Assembly: GCF_048569485.1 (NCBI RefSeq)
Contig: NC_134357.1
Span: 474,046,187-474,110,186 of the forward strand
From: Anomaloglossus baeobatrachus
Taxonomy: Eukaryota; Chordata; Amphibia; Anura; Aromobatidae
Direction: 5' to 3'
Length of the DNA stretch: 64,000 bases
This document shows, one piece after another, positions 42,649 to 52,689 of the stretch. Made by a program: the position numbers and the translations under genes. Each line of letters begins with the position of its first letter. Position 1 is the first letter of the stretch. The notes beneath the pieces were generated by a model, which was not told the origin of the DNA, did no database searches, and was given only the letters and a program-made list of their open reading frames with translations.

Positions 42649-45558
42649 TCATTTATAACCAACAATGTTTTGTGTACTGAGGAAATCATCCAGCCCTTTT
42701 TTAAAAGCTGTTATAGTATCTGCCATTACTACCTCTTGTGGTAGGGCATTCCACAGTCTGACTGCTCTAACTGTAAAGAACCCTTTCCTATTTAGCTGTT
42801 GGAATCGCTTTTCTTCCACTCGCAGTAAGTGCCCCCTGGTCCTTAGAACTGTCTTTGGAAGAAATAAGTCATGTGCCAGTCCTTTATATTGACCACACAT
42901 GTATTTATACATATAAATGAGATCTCCTCTGAGACGTCTTTTTTCTAAGCTAAACATATCTAACTTTTTCAACCTGTCATCATATGGGAGGCCTTCCATC
43001 CCTTGTGATAGTCTAGTTGCCCGCCTTTGAACTGACTCTAACTTCTGAATGTCCTTTTTAAAATGTGGAGCCCAAAACTGGGACCCGTATTCCAGATGTG
43101 GCCTTACAAGTGATTTATAGAGGGGTAACAATACGTTGGGATCACGGGATCTAATCTCTCTTTTTATACACCCTAAAATCTTGTTTGCTTTAGCAGCTGC
43201 TGCTTGACATTGTGTGCTGCTGCTCAGCTTATTTGTAATGAGAATACCCAAGTCCTTCTCCTGTTCTGTAGTCCCGGGTTTACTTCCATTTAATGTATAC
43301 GCAGCTATAGGATTACTCCGTCCTAGGTGCATTACTTTACATTTATCAACATTAAATCTCATTTGCCAAGTATCTGCCCATTCTGACATCTTATCCAGAT
43401 CTTTTTGTAATATTGTACTATCCAGGTCAGTTTTTAATATCCTACATAGTTTGGTGTCATCGGCAAAGACTGACACTGTACTATCAATCCCATCCACAAG
43501 GTCATTAATAAAGAGATTAAAAAGAATCGGTCCAAGCACAGATCCCTGCGGCACCCCACTGCTGACTATAGCCCGTTTAGAGAATGTACCATTTATGACT
43601 ACTCTTTGTTTCCTATCTTTTAGCCAATTCCTTACCCAGTTGCATATTGCGTCCCCTAGTCCTTGCTTCTGGAGCTTTAGTATAAGGCTATTATGTGGTA
43701 CAGTATCAAATGCCTTTGCAAAGTCCAAATAAATCACATCAGCTGCATTACCAATATCCAGGTTTGAACTTACCCCCTCATAGAACCCCAACAGGTTGGT
43801 TAGACACGACTTATCTTTCATGAATCCATGCTGTTTGTCAGTTATCATATTATTTTCTGCAATATATTTTTGCATGTCATCCCTTAAAATGCCCTCAAAA
43901 ACTTTGCATACTACTGATGTCAGGCTTACTGGACAGTAGTTGCCTGGATCTACCCTCTTACCTTTCTTAAATATCGGTACCACATCAGCAATCCTCCAAT
44001 CCTGAGGCACCAACCCTGTTACAAGTGAGTCTAAAAAGATGAGATACAGCGGTCTGTCGATTACGGAGCTCAATTCCCTCAATATTCGTGGATGAATGCC
44101 ATCTTGCCCTGGGGATTTGTCAATGTTTAATTTACTCAGACGTAGGCGTACTTCATCTTGTGTTAAATTTATTATATCGGGTGGTGAACTTTGATTTTTC
44201 ACTTGTTGAATGATCCCTAGTACAGTCAGTTCCTTGGTGAATACAGATGAGAAATGCCTATTTAATATCTCAGTCTTTTGTTTGTCCTCTATAACTAACT
44301 TGTTATTATATTTTAAGGGGCCGATACTATCCTTTGTTTTCCTTTTGGCATTAATGTATTTATAAAAGATTTTGGGATTTATTTTAATGTCATTGGCGAT
44401 TTTTGTTTCAGTAGCTAATTTTGCTTGTTTGATTTCTTTTTTACATTTCCTATTGATATCTTTATACTTCTGAAATGCTATTTCTGTATTCTCAGCCTTT
44501 AAGATTTTAAATGCCCTTTGCTTTTGTTTTATTATACTTTGTACAGTCTTATTTATCCATAGTGGTTTCTTTTTATTCCTGGACATTTTATTACCAGAGG
44601 GTATACGTTTTTTACAGGACTCTAGTAGTATATCCTTAAACTTACCCCATTTATGTTCGGTATCCCCAGTTATTATGACTTTGTCCCAATCTACACATTT
44701 AAGCTCTTCCCTTAATTTGTTGAAATCAGCGTTCCTAAAATTCCAGGTTTTCGCATTCCCCCTTTGAAATGTTCTATTGAATATTATGTTGAAGCTTACC
44801 ATATTATGATCGCTGGTGCCCAAGTGCTCCCGGACCTGTAGATCTGAAATTGTATCCGGTCTATTTGACAGGACCAGATCTAGCAAATTATCTCCCCTGG
44901 TCGGTTCACCTACCATCTGAGAGAGGAAATGGTCTTGAATAGTAGATAAGAACTTACAGCTTTTAGCAGAACCAGAAGATTCTATGTCCCACTGTATGTC
45001 TGGATAGTTGAAATCCCCCATAATAAGAACCCGATTATTATTATTAGCTGCCTTTTCAATTTGTTCCAGCATTTCACCCTCTATTTGTTGAGGTATGTTA
45101 GGAGGCTTATAGCAAACTCCAATTAGCATTTTTCCATTATTCCCCTCCCCATGTACATTTACCCATACTGACTCTACATTGTTGCTGTTCCCCTCAATGT
45201 CATCATACAACACAGGTTTTAGGTTAGATTTAATAAATATACACACCCCACCACCTTTTTGTCCTTTCCTGTCCTTCCTAAATGTACTATAACCCTGTAT
45301 GTTTGTCACCCAGTCATGGCTTTCATCCAGCCAGGTTTCCGTAATGCCCACCACATCATAATCCATGGTTGACATAAGAGTCTCCAATTCATTCATTTTG
45401 TTTGCAAGACTTCTTGCATTTGCCAGTAGACATTTAATCCTATTAACACCTTTATTACTCCTAGCCTCCCTATGTTCCTTGTATGTCCTATCCCCCCCTA
45501 ATCCTTCATTGACCCCTACCGTCTCTATCTGCTCTATCTCTCCCCTTATTTGCTCCAC
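42649..45558 (-). CDS. CR1 ORF2 protein, intact (969 aa): AP endonuclease + reverse transcriptase
   Basis: Endonuclease (about 40-270): LLANARSLANKMNELETL, GITETWLDESHDW, GVCYKPPN, GDFNYPDIQWD, TSDHNMVSF. RT (about 480-770): [70 protein letters not shown]-terminus: HLEYGSQFWAP, VQRRATRLSQG, LEKRRLRGDL. All catalytic motifs are present and the frame has no stop. Two residues differ from the usual CR1 motif (SPGQDG for SPGPDG, NYCPVS for NYRPVS), so activity may be reduced. Confidence 0.95.
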   Translation of the reverse strand: MEQIRGEIEQIETVGVNEGLGGDRTYKEHREARSNKGVNRIKCLLANARSLANKMNELETLMSTMDYDVVGITETWLDESHDWVTNIQGYSTFRKDRKGQKGGGVCIFIKSNLKPVLYDDIEGNSNNVESVWVNVHGEGNNGKMLIGVCYKPPNIPQQIEGEMLEQIEKAANNNNRVLIMGDFNYPDIQWDIESSGSAKSCKFLSTIQDHFLSQMVGEPTRGDNLLDLVLSNRPDTISDLQVREHLGTSDHNMVSFNIIFNRTFQRGNAKTWNFRNADFNKLREELKCVDWDKVIITGDTEHKWGKFKDILLESCKKRIPSGNKMSRNKKKPLWINKTVQSIIKQKQRAFKILKAENTEIAFQKYKDINRKCKKEIKQAKLATETKIANDIKINPKIFYKYINAKRKTKDSIGPLKYNNKLVIEDKQKTEILNRHFSSVFTKELTVLGIIQQVKNQSSPPDIINLTQDEVRLRLSKLNIDKSPGQDGIHPRILRELSSVIDRPLYLIFLDSLVTGLVPQDWRIADVVPIFKKGKRVDPGNYCPVSLTSVVCKVFEGILRDDMQKYIAENNMITDKQHGFMKDKSCLTNLLGFYEGVSSNLDIGNAADVIYLDFAKAFDTVPHNSLILKLQKQGLGDAICNWVRNWLKDRKQRVVINGTFSKRAIVSSGVPQGSVLGPILFNLFINDLVDGIDSTVSVFADDTKLCRILKTDLDSTILQKDLDKMSEWADTWQMRFNVDKCKVMHLGRSNPIAAYTLNGSKPGTTEQEKDLGILITNKLSSSTQCQAAAAKANKILGCIKREIRSRDPNVLLPLYKSLVRPHLEYGSQFWAPHFKKDIQKLESVQRRATRLSQGMEGLPYDDRLKKLDMFSLEKRRLRGDLIYMYKYMCGQYKGLAHDLFLPKTVLRTRGHLLRVEEKRFQQLNRKGFFTVRAVRLWNALPQEVVMADTITAFKKGLDDFLSTQNIVGYK

Positions 45559-45579
45559 TACCCTCCCTCCCCCCCGATC

Positions 45580-46454
45580 CTAGTTTAAAAGCTCCTCCAT
45601 CCGTCTGACCATTTTCTCCCCCAGCACAGCTGCACCTTCCCCATTGAGGTGCAGCCCGTCCCTACCGTAGAGCCTGTAGCCGACTGAGAAGTCGGCCCAG
45701 TTCTCCATGAACCCGAACCCTTCCTTCCTGCACCAATTTCTAAGCCACATATTTATCTCCCTAAGCTCCCGCTGTCTTTCTAGTGACGCTCGTGGCACCG
45801 GTAGTATTTCTGAAAACACCACCTTGGAAGTCCTGGACTTCAGCTTCTCTCCTAGTTCCCTGTAATCATTTTTAAGGACCTTCCACCTGCCTCTAACTTT
45901 GTCATTAGTACCAATGTGCACCATGACCGCTGGGTTTTCCCCAGCCCCACCCAGCAATCTGTCTATCCGATCCGCAATATGCCGAACCCGAGCACCCGGC
46001 AGACAACACACTGTTCGGCATTCACGGTCTCAGCGACAGATGACCCTGTCTGTCCGCCTAATTATAGAGTCCCCTACCTCCAACATCTGTCTGGGCTTTG
46101 CTGCACTCCTATTTCCCTCCTTCCTACAGCAGTTGTTTTCCTGGTTGCTAGGAGCAACGTCCTGCTGTAGTGACCCTATTCCAGGCCCTTCATTCCTAAT
46201 ATCAGCCAAACAGGCATATTTACTAGGTTGTGCCAGGTCTGGACTAGGCTCCCTGACACTTTTCCCCCTACCTCTTCTAACTGTTACCCAGCTACCTACC
46301 TCTGGGTCCTGATCTTGAGCTGCCTATTTAGATCAGTTACCTTGGCTTCCAAATACGCAACATGCTTGCATCGAGTGCAGACATAGTCACCCTCGAACGG
46401 CTGCTCAAGGCATGCATACATCTGACAAGATACACACCTGGTAGCATTGTCCAT
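45580..46454 (-). pseudogene. CR1 ORF1 (zinc finger, SGNH esterase), one frameshift and one TGA
   Basis: Starts at ATG 46454: MDNATRCVSCQMYACLEQ and GDYVCTRCKHVAYLEAKV, a C-x2-C zinc-ribbon-like pair followed by a coiled-coil segment. The frame shifts near 46310, then continues (QDPEVGSWVTVRRGRG) into the esterase domain: VGDSIIRR (block I), VMVHIGTNDK (block III) and DGLHLNGEG (catalytic D/H). A TGA stands at 46030-46032 where a CGA arginine codon is plausible. It ends 21 bp before the ORF2 start. ORF1 binds RNA; the esterase role in CR1 is not settled. Confidence 0.85.
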
Positions 46455-46560
46455 GGAGCACCTATTAAATGGGGATAAACGTTAAAGTAGTAAAACAAAG
46501 AGAAAAAAAAACCAATGGAAAACGTATAAGGATAAATTCAAACTATGTTCTTGTGTCAAA

Positions 46561-47237
46561 CTATGTAATTGTGTTGAAACTATGCACTAATATTAAATTC
46601 AGCACTTTACTTCAGTTCAGCACCTCGCAAGTTCAGCACCTCGCTTGCACGAGCTGGTTTATATAGATGTACAATGACTACCAGAAGCTGCTAGAAGCTT
46701 CTAGAAACAGGTGTGACTAATCCTACTAATTAAATCACAAGACTAACTTTTTTTTTTTCCTTTTCACAGAATCACAAACAGACACACAATTCCCTAATGA
46801 AATTCAACAATTACAGTTATCACCACTATGTAATTGTGTTGAAACTATGCACTTATCTTAAATTCAGCACTTTACTTCAGTTCAGCACCTCGCACGCTCA
46901 GCACGTCGCTTGCACTGGCTGGTTTATATAGATGTACAATGACTACCAGAAGCTGCTAGAAGCTTCTAGAAACAGGTGTGACTAATCCTACTAATTAAAT
47001 CACAAGACTAACTTTTTTTTTTTTTCCCTTTTCACAGAATCACAAACAGACACACAATTCCCTAATGAAATTCAAGAATTACAGTTATCACCACTATGTA
47101 ATTGTGTTGAAACTATGCACTTATCTTAAATTCAGCACTTTACTTCAGTTCAGCACCTCGTACGCTCAGCACCTCGCTTGCACTGGCTGGTTTATATAGA
47201 TGTACAATGACTACCAGAAGCTGCTAGAAGCTTCTAG
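46561..47237 (-). promoter_or_regulatory. CR1 5' tandem promoter monomers (~266 bp x 2.5) with TATA boxes and heat-shock-element-like motifs
   Basis: CTATGTAATTGTGTTGAAAC recurs at 46561, 46826 and 47094. Each unit has, on the minus strand, TATATAAACC (plus positions about 46656, 46921, 47188). About 30-40 bp upstream lies GAA-GC-TTC-TA-GAA (46694-46706 and 46959-46971), the alternating nGAAn pentamers of a heat-shock element. The outermost unit is cut after GAA-GC-TTC (47227-47234). The arrangement resembles monomer-type LINE promoters. Confidence 0.7.
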
Positions 47238-47875
47238 GTGAAAGAGGGAATGTGTTGGGGAGCATTTTTTCCAATAACATTTTATTTTGGTGTCTATTTT
47301 TATAGTGACACTAGTGACAGTGACACTAACTGCTGGGCTTGATGCCAGGTGAAATTACAGCTGGTATCAACCCTACTTATTACCCCATTTTCCACCGCAC
47401 CAGGGCATCGGGATGAACTCGGGCAAAGCGCCAGGTTAAGCGCATCTAATGGATGTGCCGCTTCTGGGGCAGCTGCGGCCTATTTTTAGCTGAGAAGAGT
47501 CCAATAACCATGGCTCTTTCCACCCTGATAATACCAGACCACAGCTGTCAGCTTGGCTGGTAATCCAATTTTGGGGGGACCCCACAGGTTTTCTTTATGT
47601 ATTTATAAATAGTTAAAAAAAACAGCCTGGGGTGACCTCCAAATTGGATTATCAGCCAAGGTGAAGCCGTCAGCTGTGGTCTGCAGGCTGCCACTGTCTG
47701 CTGTACTCTAGCTGGCTATCAAAAATAGGGGGGACCCCATGTCGTTTATTTTAATTATTTATTTTTTTGGCTAAATACAAGGCTAAACACCCTAAAGTCA
47801 CCAATGAGAGCCAGCTTAAAATATGTAGGGGGTGGGACATTATATTCATTTCCATCCATTTATCCATTCTTGCTT
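47238..47875. repeat. Unnamed dispersed repeat with foldback segment
   Basis: GACCACAGCTGTCAGCTTGG and the following bases (47537-47574) form an imperfect inverted repeat with 47640-47682. No coding frame is credible. Probably a non-autonomous element; ends not determined. Confidence 0.45.
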
Positions 47876-47879
47876 TTTA

Positions 47880-48130
47880 GGCTGTGTGCCCACAATCAGG
47901 ATTTGCAGTGTTTTGGACGCAGAGTGTTTTCGCTCTGTCCAGAACACTGCATTGTGCAGTAGAAGCGCAGTGAAAGTATTTTTTAGAAATCCCATGCCCA
48001 CTGTGCTTCTTTTCTCCACAGCATTAACTGACATCCGATGCGGCTTCCTGAGCAGCAGCATGTAAATGTATGCTGTGGAGACTAGTGTTCTTTGTGGGGA
48101 TAGTAGAACTAAAGTCCGCAGCAGCCTGAA
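47880..48130. mobile_element. MITE-like fragment with hairpin
   Basis: Starts GGCTGTGTGCCCACAATCAG. TGCAGTGTTTTGGACGCAGA forms a hairpin with TCTGTCCAGAACACTGCA (about 47905-47951). The start resembles the MITE at 29971 (GGCTATGTGCGCAC), suggesting a related family. Confidence 0.4.
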
Positions 48131-48234
48131 CCCGGATCGTGGGCACCGGAAGCAGCCATGTACAACAGTCCCATATTTTCAGGGGGGCTGGCACTGTGTT
48201 CTAGACGCAGTGTCGCCGGATCACAGGCACATAG

Positions 48235-49949
48235 CCAAAAAGTGAAAAATTTGGTGCTACAGCAACATTTTTGTGAAGTACCTGTGGATTTAAAATGTTT
48301 ACTATACTCCTGAATAAAATCTTGGAGGAGTCTAGTTTCCAAAACGGGTTCACTTGTAGGGGTTTTTGCTGTGTAGGTACCTATAGGGGCCCTACAAATG
48401 CGACATGGTGCCCGCAATTTATTTCAACTTTTCCAAAATTCAAATAGTGCTACTTCCATTCCAAGCCCTCCCATTTGTCCAAATCGAGGTATTTGACCAC
48501 ATGTGGGGTATCCCTGCACTCAAAAGAAATTGGGTAACAAACTACAGGGTCCCCTTTTGGTGTTAACTTTTGAAAAAGTGAGAAATTTGATGCTAAAGCA
48601 ACATTTTTGTGGAAAAAAATTGATATTTTTAAATATAGGGACCTAAGGTTATCAAATTCTGTGAAGTACTTGTGGATTCAAAATGCTAACTATACCCCTA
48701 GATAACATCCTTAAGGTGTCTTGCTTCCTGAATAGGGTCCCTTCTGGGGGAGCGCCACTATTTATGCACCTTAGGGGCTCTCCAAATGAAACATAGTGTC
48801 CCCTAATGATTGCAGCCAACTTTGCAGTCAAATGGGCACTCCTTCCCTTCCGAGCCCTGCCGTGTGCCCAAACAGTTGATTTTCACCAAGCAAGAGGTAT
48901 CGGCACACTCAGGAGAAATTGCACAATAAATTTTATGCTGATTTTCTCCCTGTTATTCTTGTAAAAAAAGCTATCTGGTTGAAGTAACAATTTTGTGTTA
49001 AAAATTCATTTTTGTTATTTTCACAGCTCAACATTATAAACGTCTGTGAAGCCCCCTGGGGTTCAACATGCTCACCAAACATCTATATAAATTCCTTGAG
49101 GAGTCTAGTTTCCAAAATGGGGTCACTTGTGAGAGGTTTCTGCTCTTTAGGTACTTCAGGAGCCCTAAAAATGCGACATGGTGCCTGCAATCTATTTCAG
49201 CCAAATTTGCTTTCCAAAATTCAAATATTGCACCTTCTCTTTCGAGCCCTCCCATTTGTCCAAACAAAAGTTTCTGACCATATGTTGGGTATCTTCTGCT
49301 CAGAAGAAACTGGGTAACACATTTTGGAGTCCATTTTGTTGTGTTATTTCTTCTAAAAGTGAATAAATTGGGTCTAGAGCAACAATTTTAAATAAAATAA
49401 TCATTTTTATTTTTATTAATTCCACATCGATTAAGTTCCTGTGAAGCACCTGAAGAGTAAATAAACTTCTTGAATGTGGGTTTGAGAACTTTGAGGGGTG
49501 CAGTTTATAGAAGGGTGTTTTTTGGGGTATTTTCTGTCACCTAGGTCTCTGAAACTAACTTCAAACACCATGTGGTCCCTAAAAAATGATTTTGTAAATT
49601 TTGTTTGAAAAATGAGAAATGCTGATGAACTTTGAACCCTTCTAACCCCCAAAAATGTTGTTTAAAAAATTACGCTGATGTAAAGTAGACATGTGGGAAA
49701 TTTAATTTATTAACTGATTTGTGTTACATAACTCGAGTTTATAGGCATAAAAATTAAAAGTTTGAACATTGCGAAATTTTCAAAATTTCCATCAAATTTC
49801 CAATTTTTTCACAAATAAAAGCAAAAAAATATCGTTCTAAATATACCACTATTATGAACTACAATATGTCACGAAAAAAACAATGTCAGAATCAACAGAA
49901 TCCGTTGAAGCGTTCCAGAGTTATAACCTTTGAAAGTAACACTGGTCAG
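48235..49949. repeat. Diverged tandem repeat, period ~340-400 bp
   Basis: Units begin with a form of AGTGAAAAATTTGGTGCTAC near 48239, 48578, 48975 and 49358. They share GTCTAGTTTCCAAAA, GGGGTCACTTGT, GCGACATGGTGCC and CCCTCCCATTTGTCCAAA. Copies are strongly diverged. The sequence continues beyond the 441-bp array at 51209 (AATTGGCCTGGGC-like context), so the array sits inside this repeat. Confidence 0.65.
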
Positions 49950-49963
49950 AATTGAAAAAAATG

Positions 49964-51208
49964 ACTATGGGGAGATAAGGTATGCACACCAGTGACTATG
50001 GAAGGGGAATACATGGAATAGCAGAAACTGCTGTGTGAATACTGACATGAAAAATTCAATAGCTATTTGTAAGAATGAAATGTGAAAAATGGAACCTGCA
50101 TTACTGCCATGAATATATGAATAAAGAGAAATTTAGCTACTGAATTGATCAATGCAGAAAAGCCCCAACACTACGCCAAAGTATTTCTCTACGTTGGGGT
50201 CCCTAGCTTGTGTGTGTCCTCTCATGCAGTTAAAAAACTTACCGTGTATGGGACGCTGAGACCCAGGCTATATATGCGTATAATGTGGATTGGCAATAGG
50301 TGTGTATGGGGAGGGTTCACAAACGAAAAACTACTAACATTAAGGAATAACGTTTGGAACTCCATTCTATGTCTGAACTGGGTGCAAAAAACCTAAAAAA
50401 CATCACTATGGGGAGATAAGGTATGCACACCAGTGACTATGGAAAGGGAATACATGGAATAGCAGAAACTGCTGTGTGAATACTGACATGAAAAATTCAA
50501 TAGCTATTTGTAAGAATGAAATGTGAAAAATGGAACCTGCATTACTGCCATGAATATATGAATAAAGAGAAATTTAGCTACTGAATTGATCAATGCAGAA
50601 AAGCCCCAACACTACGCCAAAGTATTTCTCTACGTTGGGGTCCCTAGCTTGTGTGTGTCCTCTCATGCAGTTAAAAAACTTACCGTGTATGGGACGCTGA
50701 GACCCAGGCTATATATGCGTATAATGTGGATTGGCAATAGGTGTGTATGGGGAGGGTTCACAAACGAAAAACTACTAACATTAAGGAATAACGTTTGGAA
50801 CTCCATTCTATGTCTGAACTGGGTGCAAAAAACCTAAAAAACATCACTATGGGGAGATAAGGTATGCACACCAGTGACTATGGAAGGGGAATACATGGAA
50901 TAGCAGAAACTGCTGTGTGAATACTGACATGAAAAATTCAATAGCTATTTGTAAGAATGAAATGTGAAAAATGGAACCTGCATTACTGCCATGAATATAT
51001 GAATAAAGAGAAATTTAGCTACTGAATTGATCAATGCAGAAAAGCCCCAACACTACGCCAAAGTATTTCTCTACGTTGGGGTCCCTAGCTTGTGTGTGTC
51101 CTCTCATGCAGTTAAAAAACTTACCGTGTATGGGACGCTGAGACCCAGGCTATATATGCGTATAATGTGGATTGGCAATAGGTGTGTATGGGGAGGGTTC
51201 ACAAACGA
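49964..51208. mobile_element. Block insertion of a 441-bp tandem array (2.8 units) with 14-bp target duplication
   Basis: Units start at 49964, 50405 and 50846, exactly 441 bp apart and almost identical (e.g. GGAAGGGGAA versus GGAAAGGGAA in unit 2). The third stops after 363 bp. AATTGAAAAAAATG flanks the block on both sides (49950-49963, 51209-51222), so a multimer was inserted as one piece. Each unit contains the hairpin CCCCAAC/GTTGGGG. An 83-codon frame occurs in the first two units and a longer read-through in the third, with no known family. No hammerhead core is found on either strand. Confidence 0.85.
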
Positions 51209-51257
51209 AATTGAAAAAAATGGCCTGGGCATTAGGGACAAAGCTTGCTTCGTCCTT

Positions 51258-51477
51258 AAGGGGGTAATGCTCCAGTGTGTGACGGAAGTGTTGTGGGATA
51301 TGAGAAATGTTTATGTGTTCAAGATGTGCAACATTGCGGTTGGCGATAGTGTGAGAATGGTGTTAGGCAAGATGTAGATTTATTTTTAAGACATAGAAGA
51401 AAAGGGGAGATAGATGCAGTGGGAGTTTGTAAGACCAAAAAGTGGATTGATCTTGTTGATGTGTCTTGATTTTTGTC
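51258..51477 (+). pseudogene. Tx1-type LINE ORF2 extreme C-terminus and 3' UTR
   Basis: VTEVLWDMRNVYVFKMCNIA, VGDSVRMVLGKM, then, after a frame change, RHRRKGEIDAVGVCKTKKWI and DLVDVS with a stop. Similar to the end of the fragment at 41.2-41.7 kb. The Penelope element interrupts the 3' UTR; it resumes at about 56758. Confidence 0.6.
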
Positions 51478-51488
51478 TTTCTATATAT

Positions 51489-52330
51489 CATATAAGAGAG
51501 GACAAGAGTTTTTAAAGTGCAAAAACATACAAAATTTTATTCAATACACTGCAAGGGTGAACATCCAAAGACGTCTTAAACACATGCTAAAAAATAATTA
51601 ATGAGCGACCCCCCATGTATAATAGATGGTAACACAGCCTGTGACATGTTGGCTCAAAACAATTCAATAAAACACTGCAAGTCACAGGAAAAAGTACAGA
51701 CATTGCATGTCAAATTAACTGCATTCATAAGCATATTGGCTTCCATATTATGACATAGCATTAGACATGGCCATAAATACAATTCATGTGGTATAATTAC
51801 CCACAGTCCCATGGGGACCCCTGTACAGGCAGGCTGTGAAAAAAGCGGTAGAGCCAAACACATCAGCTGGTAAGAATAAGGGGGGGAGGCTCCATTTGAG
51901 AGGGGCCTCAGAGGAGCCTACGTACGTTTCAATTTGATAAACTCTTCATCAGGGAAGAGGCATCTCCTACCATTCTCCCCTGACACCAGGCTTTACATAA
52001 CAGTAGAGTGTGTCCGGACCCGTAAGTCTCGTTATCGGCGCTTGCGTCAGGTGACCAGGGAAGTCGCGCGAGACGTTAGCCGTCGCGTCATGCTCGCGCA
52101 TGCGCGGGAGCGGGGACGCGTCACCAAGGCTCCCGCGCATGCGCGCGACGCTCAGACGGCGGCGGCTACGCGCGAACAGCCCTGGGTCCGGCGCGTGCGC
52201 ACTGAGACGACCGTATTACACAGAGTAAGTGGGTACCATGTTATATCCCTATGTATGTAATGCTGTAAACCGAACAGTCCTACAGTATCATATATTTATC
52301 ACAGAAATACATCATATTAGGAAGTCCATT
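51489..52330 (-). repeat. Penelope terminal repeat, 3' copy (842 bp)
   Basis: Matches 55901-56702 over its length, from ATCATATAAGAGAGGACAAG to AGGAAGTCCATT. It is about 40 bp longer because of a segment near 52020-52060 missing from the other copy. The GC-rich part (52010-52200) is followed by the AT-rich end. Confidence 0.9.
51905..51961 (-). ncRNA. Hammerhead ribozyme in the Penelope 3' terminal repeat
   Basis: Minus strand: core CTGATGA (51952-51946), helix II AGTTT/AAATT with loop ATC, GAAA (51930-51927), minimal helix III (AC-GTAC-GT), cleavage triplet GTA (51921-51919). Helix I has inner pairs CC/GG, an asymmetric internal loop and outer GCCTC/GAGGC. The internal loop in helix I fits the tertiary-contact pattern of natural type I hammerheads. 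Confidence 0.8.
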
Positions 52331-52689
52331 ATTGAGTCTCTGTGTAGATCAGGAAGATGTTGTTGCTCGGATGTCAAATAAGGATTTTAATTTCTATATC
52401 CTATAAGCAAAACATAGGGCATATAAACATTACATAAGCCTGGATACGAAGGGGGAATGTAAGATATCATAAAAATTTTTTTAAAATGTATAAAAAAGGG
52501 GGACAAAGGATGCAGGTAAAGGGGAAAGATGGCAAATCCACAATATATTAATAAAGAACAATATCAAAAAAAGATACATATCTAAATAAATATGTATACT
52601 CATAAAGAATTTTTAATCACGCAAGCTGGGTGTCATTAAGGATCAATGGAACCACAGGAGAGGGGGATATGGTCAGTCATTGATCATGT

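Larger units (their letters stand above)
42559..47237 (-). mobile_element. CR1 LINE copy b, full length with promoter monomers (~4.7 kb)
   Basis: Order on the minus strand: tandem 5' monomers (47237-46561), ORF1 (46454-45580), ORF2 (45558-42649), short 3' UTR, and a tail of ACATAGTT 8-mers (42561-42580 in plus orientation), typical of CR1. ORF2 is intact and ORF1 has two lesions. Full-length CR1 copies are rare because most are 5'-truncated, so this is a notable source-type copy. Confidence 0.92.

Noticed and set aside
46561-50846. CRISPR array
   Set aside because: Repeat units are 266 or 441 bp with no short repeat-spacer pattern, and the genome is eukaryotic.
49964-51208. Hammerhead ribozyme in the 441-bp unit
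   Set aside because: No CTGANGA core followed by GAAA on either strand, including across unit junctions.
50145-51377. Repeated 83-codon frame in the 441-bp units
   Set aside because: Present only because the unit is repeated; no family recognised and the third copy fuses into unrelated sequence.
52050-52200. CpG-island promoter of a host gene
   Set aside because: The GC-rich stretch is part of the Penelope terminal repeat and occurs again at 56450-56580.
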